Positions 54,532-62,301 of a DNA stretch of 62,301 nucleotides are shown here, one piece after another. The stretch lies in assembly GCA_903905455.1 (NCBI GenBank), contig CAIVGN010000144.1, positions 1 through 62,301 of the forward strand, read 5' to 3'. Each line of letters begins with the position of its first letter. Positions within the stretch are counted from its first letter, which is position 1. The position numbers and the translations under genes are program-made. The stretch comes from an uncultured Archangium sp. Lineage in GTDB: Bacteria; Myxococcota; Myxococcia; Myxococcales; Myxococcaceae. The notes beneath the pieces were generated by a model. The model ran no database searches and was not told the origin of the DNA. It saw only the letters and a list, made by a program, of their open reading frames with translations.

Positions 54532-54701
54532 AGCAGCGACGCGTGAAGATCCCCGCCGGCGTGCTCGAGCGCGCCAAGGCCGCCGCCGAGCTGGCACCCG
54601 CGAAGAAGCCGGCCCCGCCGTCGGTGCCCCGCGCCTCGCGTCGGCCGCTGGCGCGCGAGAAGGTCATCGCCGCCCTGAAGAAGCTGCACCCGATGGACTG
54701 A
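54528..54701 (+). CDS. 57-residue basic protein, unknown
   Basis: A short gene in the space between its neighbours: GTG at 54528 overlaps the stop of the preceding gene as GTGA, and the stop at 54699-54701 lies one base before the methyltransferase GTG. The product (57 residues) is Lys/Arg/Ala/Pro-rich (RVKIPAGVLERAKAAAELAP, then RPLAREKVIAALKKLHPMD), with two likely helices joined by a Pro-rich stretch. It could bind nucleic acid or a partner encoded beside it. Coding status rests on the coupled start/stop geometry and codon pattern. Confidence 0.55.
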   Translation: MKQRRVKIPAGVLERAKAAAELAPAKKPAPPSVPRASRRPLAREKVIAALKKLHPMD

Positions 54702-54702
54702 C

Positions 54703-55491
54703 GTGGCCCTGCCGCGTCTCCAGCTCTTCGAGTTCAACGACGCCCCCTGGGCCCCCGCGGTCCTGCGCTCGACGCTCGTCGAGGCGCTCAGCCGCGCCAT
54801 TCGCTGGGGCGGCCTCGTCGAGGGCCTCGTCGATCCGCTCGCGCGCTGCCTCGAGGCGGCGGGCACTTCGCAGGTGCTCGATCTCTGCGCGGGCTCTGGC
54901 GGTCCGGCGGCGGTGCTCTCGGCGGCCATGGCGAAGCGCGGCCACGACGTGCACTTCTTGATGTCCGACCTCTACCCCGCGGTGCTCGACTGGGACGCGC
55001 TGTGCGCCAGGGCCCCGGGGCGGCTGGGCTTCGTGCCCACGCCCGTCGACGCCACGGCCATTCCCCCCGAGGTGGGTGCCGGGCGGGTGCGGGTGGTGAT
55101 CAACGCCCTGCACCACTTCCCTCCCCCGGTCGCGCGCGAGGTGCTGCGCGGCCTGTGTCGCGACGCGCCCGGCGTGTTCATCGCCGAGGGGCTGGTGCGC
55201 AGCCCGCTGGCCTTCGCCGCCATGGGGCCGGTGGGGCTCGCGTCGCTGCTCTCGACCCCGCTGCTGGCCCACGACCATCGCCTCGCGCGCACCGCGCTCA
55301 CCTGGCTGAGCCCCATCGCGCTCGCCGCCTCGGTTTGGGACGGCACGGTGAGCTCGATGCGCGCGTACCTCCCGGGCGAGCTGCGCCAGATGGTGGCCGG
55401 CCTCGAGGGGTGGACGTGGACGTCGGGTGAGTACCGCCACTCGGGCGGCTTCGGCGCGGGCTCGTGGTTCAGCGGCACGAAGGCGCGCTGA
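54703..55491 (+). CDS. SAM-dependent methyltransferase
   Basis: Class I methyltransferase, 262 residues. Motif I is VLDLCAGSGGPAAVL (residues about 60-75), followed by FLMSDLYPAVLDWD (acidic loop) and VRVVINALHHFPPPVAREVLRGL (motif IV and beyond). The fold is that of small-molecule methyltransferases (class I, type 11-like); the substrate is unknown. Hydrophobic segments near 170-185 and 205-215 are longer than usual. GTG start at 54703. It converges with ksgA, eight bases apart. Confidence 0.75.
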   Translation: MALPRLQLFEFNDAPWAPAVLRSTLVEALSRAIRWGGLVEGLVDPLARCLEAAGTSQVLDLCAGSGGPAAVLSAAMAKRGHDVHFLMSDLYPAVLDWDALCARAPGRLGFVPTPVDATAIPPEVGAGRVRVVINALHHFPPPVAREVLRGLCRDAPGVFIAEGLVRSPLAFAAMGPVGLASLLSTPLLAHDHRLARTALTWLSPIALAASVWDGTVSSMRAYLPGELRQMVAGLEGWTWTSGEYRHSGGFGAGSWFSGTKAR

Positions 55492-55499
55492 AACGACGC

Positions 55500-56315
55500 T
55501 CAGCCCAGCGCGCGTTCGATGGCGGCAAACTCTTCGACCGAGAGCGTCTCGGCGCGGCGCTGCCCGTCGATGCCGGCCTGGGCCAGCACCGGCGCCCAGT
55601 CGCTGCACAGGGCCTTGTCGCTCTTGAGCGAGTTCGAGAGCGTCTTGCGGCGCTGCGCGAAGCCGGCCTTCACCACCTTGCGGAAGCGGGCCTCGTCCTT
55701 CACCTCGGCGCGGGGCTGCGGCAACCTCGTCAGCTTGAGCACCGCGGAGTCGACCTTGGGCGGCGGGTGGAAGAAGTGCGCCGGCACCTCGAAGGCGCAC
55801 TCCACGCGGAAGCGCAGCGAGAGCATCACCGTCAACACGCCCGACTCGCGGCTGCCGGCCTCGACCGCCAGGCGATCGACGACCTCTTTCTGCAGCGTGA
55901 ACACGGCCCGGGTGACGTGGGCGGCCTGGTCCAGCACCTCGAAGAGGATGGGGCTCGAGAGGTGGTACGGGAGGTTGCCCACCACCACCACCTGGTCGGC
56001 CCCGGCGACCTTCGCGAAGTCGGTCTCGGCGGCGTTGCCCTCGACGAGGGTGAGGCCCTCGAGCTTCTGCAGGGTGAGCGCCTTGACCATGTCGCGGTCG
56101 CGTTCGACGGCGGTGACCTTGGCGCCGGTGGCCAGCAGGTAGCGGGTGAGGTGGCCCAGGCCCGGCCCCAGCTCGACGCACGCCTCGCCGGGGCGGAGCA
56201 TCGCCTCTTCTGCGATGCGCTCGAGCACCCCGTCGTCGGACAGGAAGTTCTGCCCCCAGCTGTGCTTGGGCGAGAGGCCGAGCCTCTTCAGCATTTCTCG
56301 AGGGTGATCGCTCAT
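55500..56315 (-). CDS. ksgA: 16S rRNA dimethyladenosine transferase
   Basis: Dimethylates A1518 and A1519 of 16S rRNA, 271 residues. The motifs are HSWGQNFLSDDGVL, VELGPGLGHLT (SAM motif I), VVVGNLPYHLSSPI (the NLPY catalytic segment) and FHPPPKVDSAVL. Its ATG overlaps the tsaD stop as ATGA, so the two essential RNA-modification genes are coupled. Identification is firm. Confidence 0.97.
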   Translation of the reverse strand: MSDHPREMLKRLGLSPKHSWGQNFLSDDGVLERIAEEAMLRPGEACVELGPGLGHLTRYLLATGAKVTAVERDRDMVKALTLQKLEGLTLVEGNAAETDFAKVAGADQVVVVGNLPYHLSSPILFEVLDQAAHVTRAVFTLQKEVVDRLAVEAGSRESGVLTVMLSLRFRVECAFEVPAHFFHPPPKVDSAVLKLTRLPQPRAEVKDEARFRKVVKAGFAQRRKTLSNSLKSDKALCSDWAPVLAQAGIDGQRRAETLSVEEFAAIERALG

Positions 56316-57313
56316 GACAGCCGCCAGGAAGGGTCCGAGTTGAGGGAAAGATCCGCGCGCACGCCGCGGCGGAAGGCCTCGGCGCCGGCCACCGCGATCA
56401 TCGCGCCGTTGTCGGTGCACAGGCGCTTGGGGGGAAGGTACAGCTTCATGCCCGCGTCGACCGCGCGCTCTTCGGCCAGGGCCCGCAGCCGCGAGTTCGC
56501 CGCCACGCCGCCGCAGATCACCAGCTGCGTCGCCCCGACCTTCTTCGCGCCGAGGATCAGCTTGCGGGTCAGCGCGTCGGCCACGGCCTCCTGGAACGAG
56601 GCGCACAGGTCCGCGAGCGCCTGGCCCGTGGGCACGCCGTGGAGCTGCACGTGGTTGAGCACCGCGGTCTTGAGGCCAGAGAAGCTCCAGTCGAGCACCT
56701 CGTGGCTCTTCATCGCGCGGGGAAAGGCGATGGCCTTCGGGTCGCCGGTCTGGGCGAGCGCGTCGATGGGCTGGCCGCCCGGGTATTGGAGCCCCAGCAG
56801 CCGCGCCACCTTGTCGTAGGCCTCGCCCGCCGCGTCGTCGCGCGTGGTGCCCAGGCGCCGGTACGTGCCGAAGGCGGGCACTTCGTAGAGCGAGGTGTGG
56901 CCGCCGGAGACCACCAGCCCCAGGAACGGCGGCTCGGGGGCGTCGGCCACCAGGCGGATGGCCAGGAGGTGGCCCTCGAGGTGGTTCACGCCCACCAGGG
57001 GCACGCCGGTGGCGAGCGAGAGAGACTTGGCCACCTGGAGCCCGACCAGCAGCGCGCCCTGCAGCCCGGGGCCGCTGGTGACGGCGATGACGTCGAGATC
57101 GGTGAGCGACTTGCCGGCGCGCTTGAGCGCCTCGTCGATGACCGGCATCACCTGGATGACGTGGTTGCGGCTGGCCAGCTCGGGGATCACCCCGCCCCAG
57201 CGCCGGTGAATGTCGATCTGCGTCGAGACCACGTCAGAGAGCGCGACGCGGCCGTCTTCCACGACCGCCGCCGCCGTCTCGTCACACGAGGTCTCGATGC
57301 CCAGGCACAGCAC
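56312..57313 (-). CDS. tsaD: tRNA threonylcarbamoyladenosine synthase subunit TsaD
   Basis: Transfers threonylcarbamoyl to A37 of tRNAs read by ANN codons, 333 residues. ASKHA ATPase motifs are GIETSCDETA and HLEGH with metal ligands His111 and His115; GGHTSLY, VICGGVAANSRLR and CTDNGAMIA follow. GTG start at 57313. It is coupled to ksgA downstream and nine bases after the receiver-TPR gene. Confidence 0.97.
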   Translation of the reverse strand: MLCLGIETSCDETAAAVVEDGRVALSDVVSTQIDIHRRWGGVIPELASRNHVIQVMPVIDEALKRAGKSLTDLDVIAVTSGPGLQGALLVGLQVAKSLSLATGVPLVGVNHLEGHLLAIRLVADAPEPPFLGLVVSGGHTSLYEVPAFGTYRRLGTTRDDAAGEAYDKVARLLGLQYPGGQPIDALAQTGDPKAIAFPRAMKSHEVLDWSFSGLKTAVLNHVQLHGVPTGQALADLCASFQEAVADALTRKLILGAKKVGATQLVICGGVAANSRLRALAEERAVDAGMKLYLPPKRLCTDNGAMIAVAGAEAFRRGVRADLSLNSDPSWRLS

Positions 57314-57322
57314 GACCCCGCT

Positions 57323-60097
57323 CTACGGGATCGCCTGCAGCGCCGCACGCACTTCGTCAGCCTGGGACCCGGTGGGCTTGAGCTTGAGGAACTCCCGGTA
57401 GGGGCCCTTGGCTTCGGCGTCGCGGCCCAGGTTCTGGAGGGCGATGCCCAGCGCCAACCACGCCCGCGCATTCTTCGGGTCGGCCTTGAGCCCGTCCTTG
57501 AGGAAGGGGATCGCCTCCTTGAAGCCGAGGTCGGACATCACCAACGAGATGCCCAGCCCGGTGCGCACCGCTTCGTCGTCGGGCTGCAGCTTCGCGGCCT
57601 CGCGGTAGAGCTGCACGGCCTTGCGGTACCGCTCACCGACCAGCGCGGCCTTGGCGTCATCGACCAGCTTCTGGAAGCCGGGCTCGCCACCGGTGGCCAC
57701 GGCGACACCCGCGTCCTTGAGGGCGACCACGACGGGAGCGCCGGCATCGACCACGGCCAGCACCACCGGTGCAGCGCCGGCGTCCTTCACCGCGACGACC
57801 ACCGGGGCCCCCGCGTCGATCGCCTGCGCCACGACGACGCCCGCGTCCTTCGGGGCTTCGACCGCCAGCACGGCGCCCGCGTCTTTCGGGGCCTCGACCA
57901 CGGCCGCGCCGGCGTCCACCGGGGCCTCTTCTTCACCGGCGTCGACCTCGACGGCGGCCACGAGCAGTTCGCCGGCGTCGACGATCTCCTCTTCCGGCGG
58001 CGCGCCCGCGTCGACCGGCGCGACGACCACGGTCACGCCCGCGTCGACCTCGGCCTGCGTCTCACCGCCGCCCGAGAAGAGGATGGTGCTCACGATGCCG
58101 ATGGCCAGGCCCGCGAGGATCACCAGCAGCCAGGTGCGGTTGGGGCGCAGGGGAACCGCGTTCTCGAGCGAGAGCGGCTGCGACTGCATGCCCTCGGTGT
58201 CGCTGAAGAACCCGTCTTCGAGGATGTCCTTGGGCGCGGTCTTCGGCGCGGAGACCCGCCCCAGCGGCTGCAGCTGCGGCACCGGGGTCACCGTGACGAC
58301 CGGGGCCGGCAAGGGAACGGGCGCCGGGGGCCGCGCGGTCACGGTGACCGGGGGCGGCGTGGGCGGCGTGGGCGCGGGCGTCGGAAGCGGGGCCGCCGGG
58401 GCGGTCAGCGTCTCGGACACCGGCTCGACGGGAACCTGCGCGGGCACGGGAGAAGGGGGCGACACCGGCGCGCGGGCCGGCGCGGGCGCCTGGTCCCGAC
58501 GTTCGAGGGCCGCACCACCGAAGACCGGGGGCGCACTCGCGGCCGGAGGGACGACGGGCGCCGGGGGCGCTACGACCGGCGCCGCCTGGGGCGCCGGAGA
58601 CATGCGGGGCTCGTAGCGGGCCCACCCGGAGGTGGCGCCCCACGACGAGCTCGACTCGAGGCCTTCGCCTTCGATCGACGCCCACTGGTCGAGCAACTGG
58701 CGGCGGGCGCGCTCGAGTTCCCGGGGAGGCTGCTCGACGAGGAACTGCGTCGCCGCGGCGTCGGCCGAGAGCGCAGCCGCGACGGGCGACGTGGGTTCGG
58801 GCGCGGGCGCGGGCGCCGGCACCGGGGTCGCCCCGCGCGGACGCGGCTCGAAGTGGTGCACGTCGGCCTTGGTGGTGATCGGAGCCACCTCGGGGGGCAG
58901 TTCCGGCTCGTACTCGACGGGCAGATCCACCGGCTCTTCGACGGGGAGCGCCGGCAGCTCGGGCTCGGCGGCCTGGATCTCTTCGACGACCGAGGGCAAC
59001 GCCGGAGGGGGCGCCACCACCATCGGGACCGAGGGCGGCATGACCGATGCGGGCGTGACGGACGGAGGCGCCTGCGGTTCGCCACCGGTCGGCGCGGGGC
59101 CCGTGTTGAGCCATTCTTCGATGCCGGGCTTCTTGGGCCGCTCGGCCTCGGTGGCCGGCACCCCGACCTCCTTGATCAGCCCTTCGAAGTAGAGCTTGGA
59201 GATGATCCCCAGCGCGGCGAGATCTTCGAAGTCCGAGTCGTCGACGACGCGCGAGAGGTTGCGGCGACCGTCGAACAGGCGCAGCAGCCCGTTGACCTCG
59301 TCGGGGATCTCCGCGAGCCGGTCGGAGAGCTGGCTGTAGTCGAGCTCGAAGATGGTCTCGAGGGGGGGCAACTGCTCGAGCATGCGGCCCCACTCGTCGA
59401 GGCGGCGCATGCCTTCCATCAACAGGCCCTGCGTCGAGACCTCGATGCGCTCGGGGCGATCGAGGGGCGTGAACGACACCTCGAACTTGCCCTCGAAGGT
59501 GTTGAGCATCCGGTAGAAGGCGTTTTCGCCCCGCAACCGCCCGAGCTCCGCGTCGACCACGCGGCCTTCCTTGAAGTACACGATGCCGGCGCGCTCACCG
59601 TCGATCTTGATGACGCCGGTCTTGCGACCGATCTCGAAGGTCTGCACGAGGTCGACGACGCCCATGTCGGCCAGGTTGCCGACGAAGCCGTTCTTCGTCT
59701 CCTTGCGCTCGTTGCGGTCCTTCTCCACCTTCTGGAGAATCATGCGCGCGCGGGTGACGACCTCTTTGATGTAGATGGGCTTGGTCAGGTAGTCGTCGGC
59801 GCCCTGTTCCAGGCCCTTGACCTTCGACTCGACGGCCTTCTGGTTCGTGAGGAACACGAACGGGATGTGACGAAACCGCTCGTCGCTCTTGAGGACCTTG
59901 CACAGCTCGAGGCCGTCCATCTCGGGCATGCGCGTCTCGGAGAGCACGAGATCAGGCGGGCTGATCTGCACCTTCTCGAGCGCGTCCTTGCCGTGAATCG
60001 CCGTCGTGACCTGGAAGCCGGCCTTCTTGAGGCTGACCTCCATGACGCGAAGACTCTTCGCATCGGCATCCACTAGCAGGAGGTGCTGCTTGGCCAC
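57323..60097 (-). CDS. receiver-DUF4388 protein with membrane helix and TPR tail
   Basis: A 924-residue signalling protein. Residues 1-120 are a receiver domain in which the usual phosphoacceptor Asp is Glu54 ([12 protein letters not shown]); Thr84 and Lys106 are kept. Residues about 135-290 are a DUF4388/PATAN domain ([22 protein letters not shown]). A Pro-rich linker (about 330-640) precedes a membrane helix near 660 ([18 protein letters not shown]). Behind it are tandem [VK]DAG-type repeats (about 690-800, e.g. [16 protein letters not shown]) and TPR repeats (about 815-915). The topology puts the receiver in the cytoplasm and the TPRs in the periplasm. Typical of myxobacterial motility and signalling systems; partner unknown. 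GTG start at 60097. Confidence 0.85.
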   Translation of the reverse strand: MAKQHLLLVDADAKSLRVMEVSLKKAGFQVTTAIHGKDALEKVQISPPDLVLSETRMPEMDGLELCKVLKSDERFRHIPFVFLTNQKAVESKVKGLEQGADDYLTKPIYIKEVVTRARMILQKVEKDRNERKETKNGFVGNLADMGVVDLVQTFEIGRKTGVIKIDGERAGIVYFKEGRVVDAELGRLRGENAFYRMLNTFEGKFEVSFTPLDRPERIEVSTQGLLMEGMRRLDEWGRMLEQLPPLETIFELDYSQLSDRLAEIPDEVNGLLRLFDGRRNLSRVVDDSDFEDLAALGIISKLYFEGLIKEVGVPATEAERPKKPGIEEWLNTGPAPTGGEPQAPPSVTPASVMPPSVPMVVAPPPALPSVVEEIQAAEPELPALPVEEPVDLPVEYEPELPPEVAPITTKADVHHFEPRPRGATPVPAPAPAPEPTSPVAAALSADAAATQFLVEQPPRELERARRQLLDQWASIEGEGLESSSSWGATSGWARYEPRMSPAPQAAPVVAPPAPVVPPAASAPPVFGGAALERRDQAPAPARAPVSPPSPVPAQVPVEPVSETLTAPAAPLPTPAPTPPTPPPVTVTARPPAPVPLPAPVVTVTPVPQLQPLGRVSAPKTAPKDILEDGFFSDTEGMQSQPLSLENAVPLRPNRTWLLVILAGLAIGIVSTILFSGGGETQAEVDAGVTVVVAPVDAGAPPEEEIVDAGELLVAAVEVDAGEEEAPVDAGAAVVEAPKDAGAVLAVEAPKDAGVVVAQAIDAGAPVVVAVKDAGAAPVVLAVVDAGAPVVVALKDAGVAVATGGEPGFQKLVDDAKAALVGERYRKAVQLYREAAKLQPDDEAVRTGLGISLVMSDLGFKEAIPFLKDGLKADPKNARAWLALGIALQNLGRDAEAKGPYREFLKLKPTGSQADEVRAALQAIP

Positions 60098-60169
60098 GGG
60101 GTTACGCCTTTCGGTGCAGGAAAACGGAGCGGATGTTTCGTCTTGCTACGCGGGGTGTCAACGTTTCCA

Positions 60170-60505
60170 ATGCACGAGATGGGTGTCGATCAGCGCAAGG
60201 AAGCCAGAGCCGCCGTGCAGGCCCGTTTTTCCGCTCGGGACGCAAGCGGGGCTGGAACGCTGACGTTCACCAGTGACGACGTCTCGACGGGGGGCGCTTT
60301 CTTGCGCTCCGACCTGTTGCTCGAGCAGGGCGAATCGCTCTCGTTGGCCTTCGAGGTGCCCGGCGAGGGCCCGGTGCAGGCCCAGGCGCGGGTGGCCTGG
60401 GTGCGTCGGTTCCCCGAGGCGGGGCAGCTGGCCGGCATGGGCGTGGAGTTCGTGGTCATGCGCGACGAGGAGCGAGCGTCGCTGGCGCGGTGGCTGAGCC
60501 GCTGA
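60170..60505 (+). CDS. PilZ-domain protein (c-di-GMP receptor)
   Basis: A 111-residue single PilZ domain. The ligand motifs are RxxxR (Arg9-Arg13 in DQRKEARAA) and DxSxxG (Asp37-Val-Ser39-Thr-Gly-Gly in SDDVSTGGAF), so c-di-GMP binding is likely. It is divergent from the receiver-DUF4388 gene, 72 bases away. ATG at 60170 is used; a second at 60179 is possible. The link with the neighbouring receiver gene suggests a shared motility or surface-signalling role, but this is inference. Confidence 0.85.
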   Translation: MHEMGVDQRKEARAAVQARFSARDASGAGTLTFTSDDVSTGGAFLRSDLLLEQGESLSLAFEVPGEGPVQAQARVAWVRRFPEAGQLAGMGVEFVVMRDEERASLARWLSR

Positions 60506-60524
60506 TCTCACGCCCTCGGGCGCT

Positions 60525-62301
60525 TCACCCGAAGAAGCCGCTGCCGCTGCTGCCCCCGCCGCCCTTGCGCGGGTCGGCGGCCTTCTTCTTGCGCATCTCG
60601 ATGAGCCGGAGTTCCTGGTTGGCCTCGAGGTGCCGGCTGTTGACGCGCACCGCCTCGCGGAAGTGTTTCTCCGCGCGGTCCATGTCGCCCTCGACGCGGG
60701 CGATCACCCCGAGCTGGTAGTGCGCGCGGTCGGAGTTGGGGTCGATGGCGAGCGCGCGCTGCATCAGCTGGCGGGCGGCGGGCCCTTCGGCCTTGCGGGT
60801 GGGGTCCATGAAGACGGCCCAGGCCTGCGCGGCGAGGCTGTTGGCGGCCTTGTCGAGGGCGTGGGCGCGCGCGAAGTGAGCCTCGGCCTGCTTGTAGTCG
60901 CGCTTCTTGAAGTGGACTTCGCCCATCTTGAAGAGGTCGCCGGCCTGCTGGGTCGGGGACGCGGGCTTCGCCTGGTTCTGTTGCCCACCGACCCAGGCGG
61001 CGCGCTTCGCGTCGTCGTACAGGGTGTCGTAGGCGTCGCGGATGCCCTCGAAGACCCCGCTCATCTTCTGCGCGAGGTGCGGCAGCGAGGGCGGCAAGCG
61101 ATCGGGGTGGAAGGTCTTGGCGAGGTTCAAGAAGGCGCTCTTGATCTGATCCTTGGTCGCGGTGGGCGTGATGCCCAGGGTCAGGAAGTGGTCCTTGCGG
61201 GAGAGCTGGGCGTGGCGCGCTTCGATCTGCGCGGCCAGCTGCTGCTCGGCGGCGCTGGGCGGGCGCGAGGGGCTGCTGGTCGCCACCAGGCCGGAGGGCG
61301 AACTGGTGACGCCCGAGGGGGAGCTGGTGATGCCCGACGGTGAGCTCGCCGGGGCGGACGCCGCGGGGTCCCGGGGCGGCATGCTCCCCATGTTCTCCAT
61401 GGCGCGGCGCAGGAGCCGCTGGCGCCGGAGCCGCGCGGCCTCGGCGGTGTCGGTTGCTTCGTTGCGTTCGAGTTCGTCGATGCGGGAAGCCATTGATCCA
61501 CCGGGGGACACCGAAAGGACTTCAGCTTCGATGAGGGGATCACCGAGCGGTTCGACAGGAGGAGACGACGAGGAAGGCCCAACGAGCGCCTCGAGGCCGG
61601 AGTCGACACGACGAAGGGCTTCTTCGAAGCTCTGTACCCCACCCGGGGCCGGCGCGCTGGCCGTTGCGGGCTGAACGAGGTTCCAGAGATCGGCGTCGTC
61701 CTGACCCTGGCCGCCCAGCTTGAGCGGCTTGCGGGCCGCAGGCGGAGGTTCGGGCGCGTAGGGAGAGACGATGTGCGGGTCGGTCTTGTCTTCGCGCCGC
61801 GCGGGGGGAGGGCCGACGTAGGTGGCCTGGCGCAGCGCGGCGTTCATCTTCTCGAGCAGTGACTGCTGTGCCTGCGGCGTGGGGGGCTGGCGCTCTGCCT
61901 CGAGGCGCGCGCGGGCGGACTGGGCCGAGGCGAGCAGTGCGGCTTCCTCTTCTTGTTCGGCGCGCAGACGAGCCGCTTCGGCGCGGCGTGCTTCCTCGGC
62001 GACGCGAGCTGCATGAGCTGCGGCGAGCAGTACGGCTTCCTCTTCTTCTTCGGCGCGGAGACGAGATTCCTCAGCGAGACGAGCGTCCTCAGCGAGACGA
62101 GCGTCCTCAGCGAGACGAGCGTCCTCGGCGAGACGGGCTTCCTCGGCGAGACGGGCTTCCTCGGCGAGACGGGCTTCCTCGGCGAGACGGGCCTCCTCGG
62201 CGAGACGGGCCTCCTCGGCGAGACGGGCTTCCTCGGCGAGACGGGCTTCCTCGGCGAGACGGGCTTCCTCGGCGAGACGGGCCTCCTCGGCGAGACGGGC
62301 C
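60525..62301 (-). CDS. J-domain/TPR protein with ARLAEE-repeat coiled coil (cut by window edge)
   Basis: The reading frame runs from the stop at 60525 to the window edge without interruption (at least 591 residues), so an apparent start at 61847 is internal. Its visible order is: a tandem of ARLAEE hexapeptides (from the edge to about 62068), an Ala/Glu/Arg-rich coil (AEEEEEAVLLAAAHAARVAEE-like, by parts), a Pro/Ser-rich region with SSPSG[I/V]T repeats, a J domain with the HPD motif in KTFHPDRLPP, then TPR repeats (DLFKMGEVHFKKRDYKQAEAHF in parts, and DRAHYQLGVIARVEG) and a Gly-rich tail. J domains stimulate DnaK/Hsp70; the HPD motif is intact. Substrate and role are unknown. Confidence 0.8.
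   Translation of the reverse strand, partial: ARLAEEARLAEEARLAEEARLAEEARLAEEARLAEEARLAEEARLAEEARLAEEARLAEDARLAEDARLAEDARLAEESRLRAEEEEEAVLLAAAHAARVAEEARRAEAARLRAEQEEEAALLASAQSARARLEAERQPPTPQAQQSLLEKMNAALRQATYVGPPPARREDKTDPHIVSPYAPEPPPAARKPLKLGGQGQDDADLWNLVQPATASAPAPGGVQSFEEALRRVDSGLEALVGPSSSSPPVEPLGDPLIEAEVLSVSPGGSMASRIDELERNEATDTAEAARLRRQRLLRRAMENMGSMPPRDPAASAPASSPSGITSSPSGVTSSPSGLVATSSPSRPPSAAEQQLAAQIEARHAQLSRKDHFLTLGITPTATKDQIKSAFLNLAKTFHPDRLPPSLPHLAQKMSGVFEGIRDAYDTLYDDAKRAAWVGGQQNQAKPASPTQQAGDLFKMGEVHFKKRDYKQAEAHFARAHALDKAANSLAAQAWAVFMDPTRKAEGPAARQLMQRALAIDPNSDRAHYQLGVIARVEGDMDRAEKHFREAVRVNSRHLEANQELRLIEMRKKKAADPRKGGGGSSGSGFFG
62068..62301. repeat. 18-base tandem repeat (13 units) in the J-domain gene
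   Basis: Units of 18 bases such as TCCTCGGCGAGACGGGCT repeat about 13 times up to the window edge, encoding ARLAEE/ARLAED on the minus strand. Variation between units is at third positions mainly, and the outer units are almost identical. In-frame length means copy number can change without a frameshift. Confidence 0.9.

Noticed and set aside
56639-60076. Long plus-strand frame (over 1100 codons) opposite tsaD and the receiver-TPR gene
   Set aside because: Opposite strand of two genes with clear motifs; composition is typical of a shadow frame.
61823-61847. ATG at 61847 as the true start of the J-domain protein
   Set aside because: The frame is open for another 150 codons to the window edge and encodes a coherent coiled coil with repeats, so the start lies upstream.
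62068-62301. Regular short repeats resembling a CRISPR array
   Set aside because: Units follow each other with no spacers, and they encode an in-frame hexapeptide.

Overview
The window is GC-rich chromosomal DNA in which almost every base is coding and most genes touch or overlap. The gene content fits a myxobacterium (Myxococcota, probably a fruiting-type Myxococcales): a receiver-DUF4388-TPR signalling protein, a J-domain/TPR protein with an Ala/Glu/Arg-rich repeat tail, PEGA and Big_2 surface proteins, many lipoproteins, an unusually long initiation factor 2, and an aryl-polyene-type pigment locus. The taxonomic call is inferred from gene content, not from a marker gene.

Layout. (1) 1-1437: start of a TonB-dependent receptor gene behind a small lipoprotein gene. 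(2) 1523-9443: an aryl-polyene/DAR-like locus with an aromatic amino acid ammonia-lyase on the plus strand and a six-gene minus-strand operon: halogenase-like flavoprotein, DUF3261 lipoprotein, ketosynthase, dehydratase, ketoreductase, ketosynthase. A small membrane protein and a CBS-domain protein lie between the two arms. (3) 9519-10889: PAP2 phosphatase and lipoprotein signal peptidase LspA. (4) 10902-19279: bacterial alpha-2-macroglobulin followed by penicillin-binding protein 1C. (5) 19449-24076: Big_2 lipoprotein, single-domain response regulator, and a LemA/TPM/DJ-1 operon. (6) 24224-28583: patatin-like phospholipase, a methyltransferase-like protein, a small zinc-finger membrane protein and a VapBC toxin-antitoxin pair. 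(7) 28714-35211: UvrA, then two POT-family peptide transporters flanking a UPF0158 gene. (8) 35260-46074: PgpH-like HD phosphodiesterase with YbeY, a MoaD-like protein, and the rimP-nusA-ylxR-infB-DUF503-rbfA-truB translation operon read on the minus strand. (9) 46189-50561: amidase, DUF971, EamA, PEGA, UspA and SnoaL-like genes. (10) 50565-54116: sspB, smpB, panC, panB and a deoxynucleoside kinase, all minus strand. (11) 54262-57313: three short plus-strand genes including a methyltransferase, then tsaD-ksgA. (12) 57323-62301: receiver-DUF4388-TPR protein, a PilZ protein, and the J-domain protein that runs off the window.

How the genes work together. The pigment operon contains one elongation cycle (two ketosynthases, ketoreductase, dehydratase) but no acyl carrier protein, aryl-CoA ligase, acyltransferase or exporter, so those must be encoded elsewhere. 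The alpha-2-macroglobulin/PBP1C pair is a periplasmic protease-trapping and wall-repair module. SmpB (ribosome rescue and tagging) lies directly next to SspB (delivery of tagged proteins to ClpXP), which places both ends of trans-translation in one transcript. The nusA-infB operon has hairpins in several spacers and a terminator-like element in its leader.

No tRNA, rRNA, insertion sequence, integrase, CRISPR array or origin was seen. No stretch without a gene exceeds 300 bases; the longest is 21120-21396.
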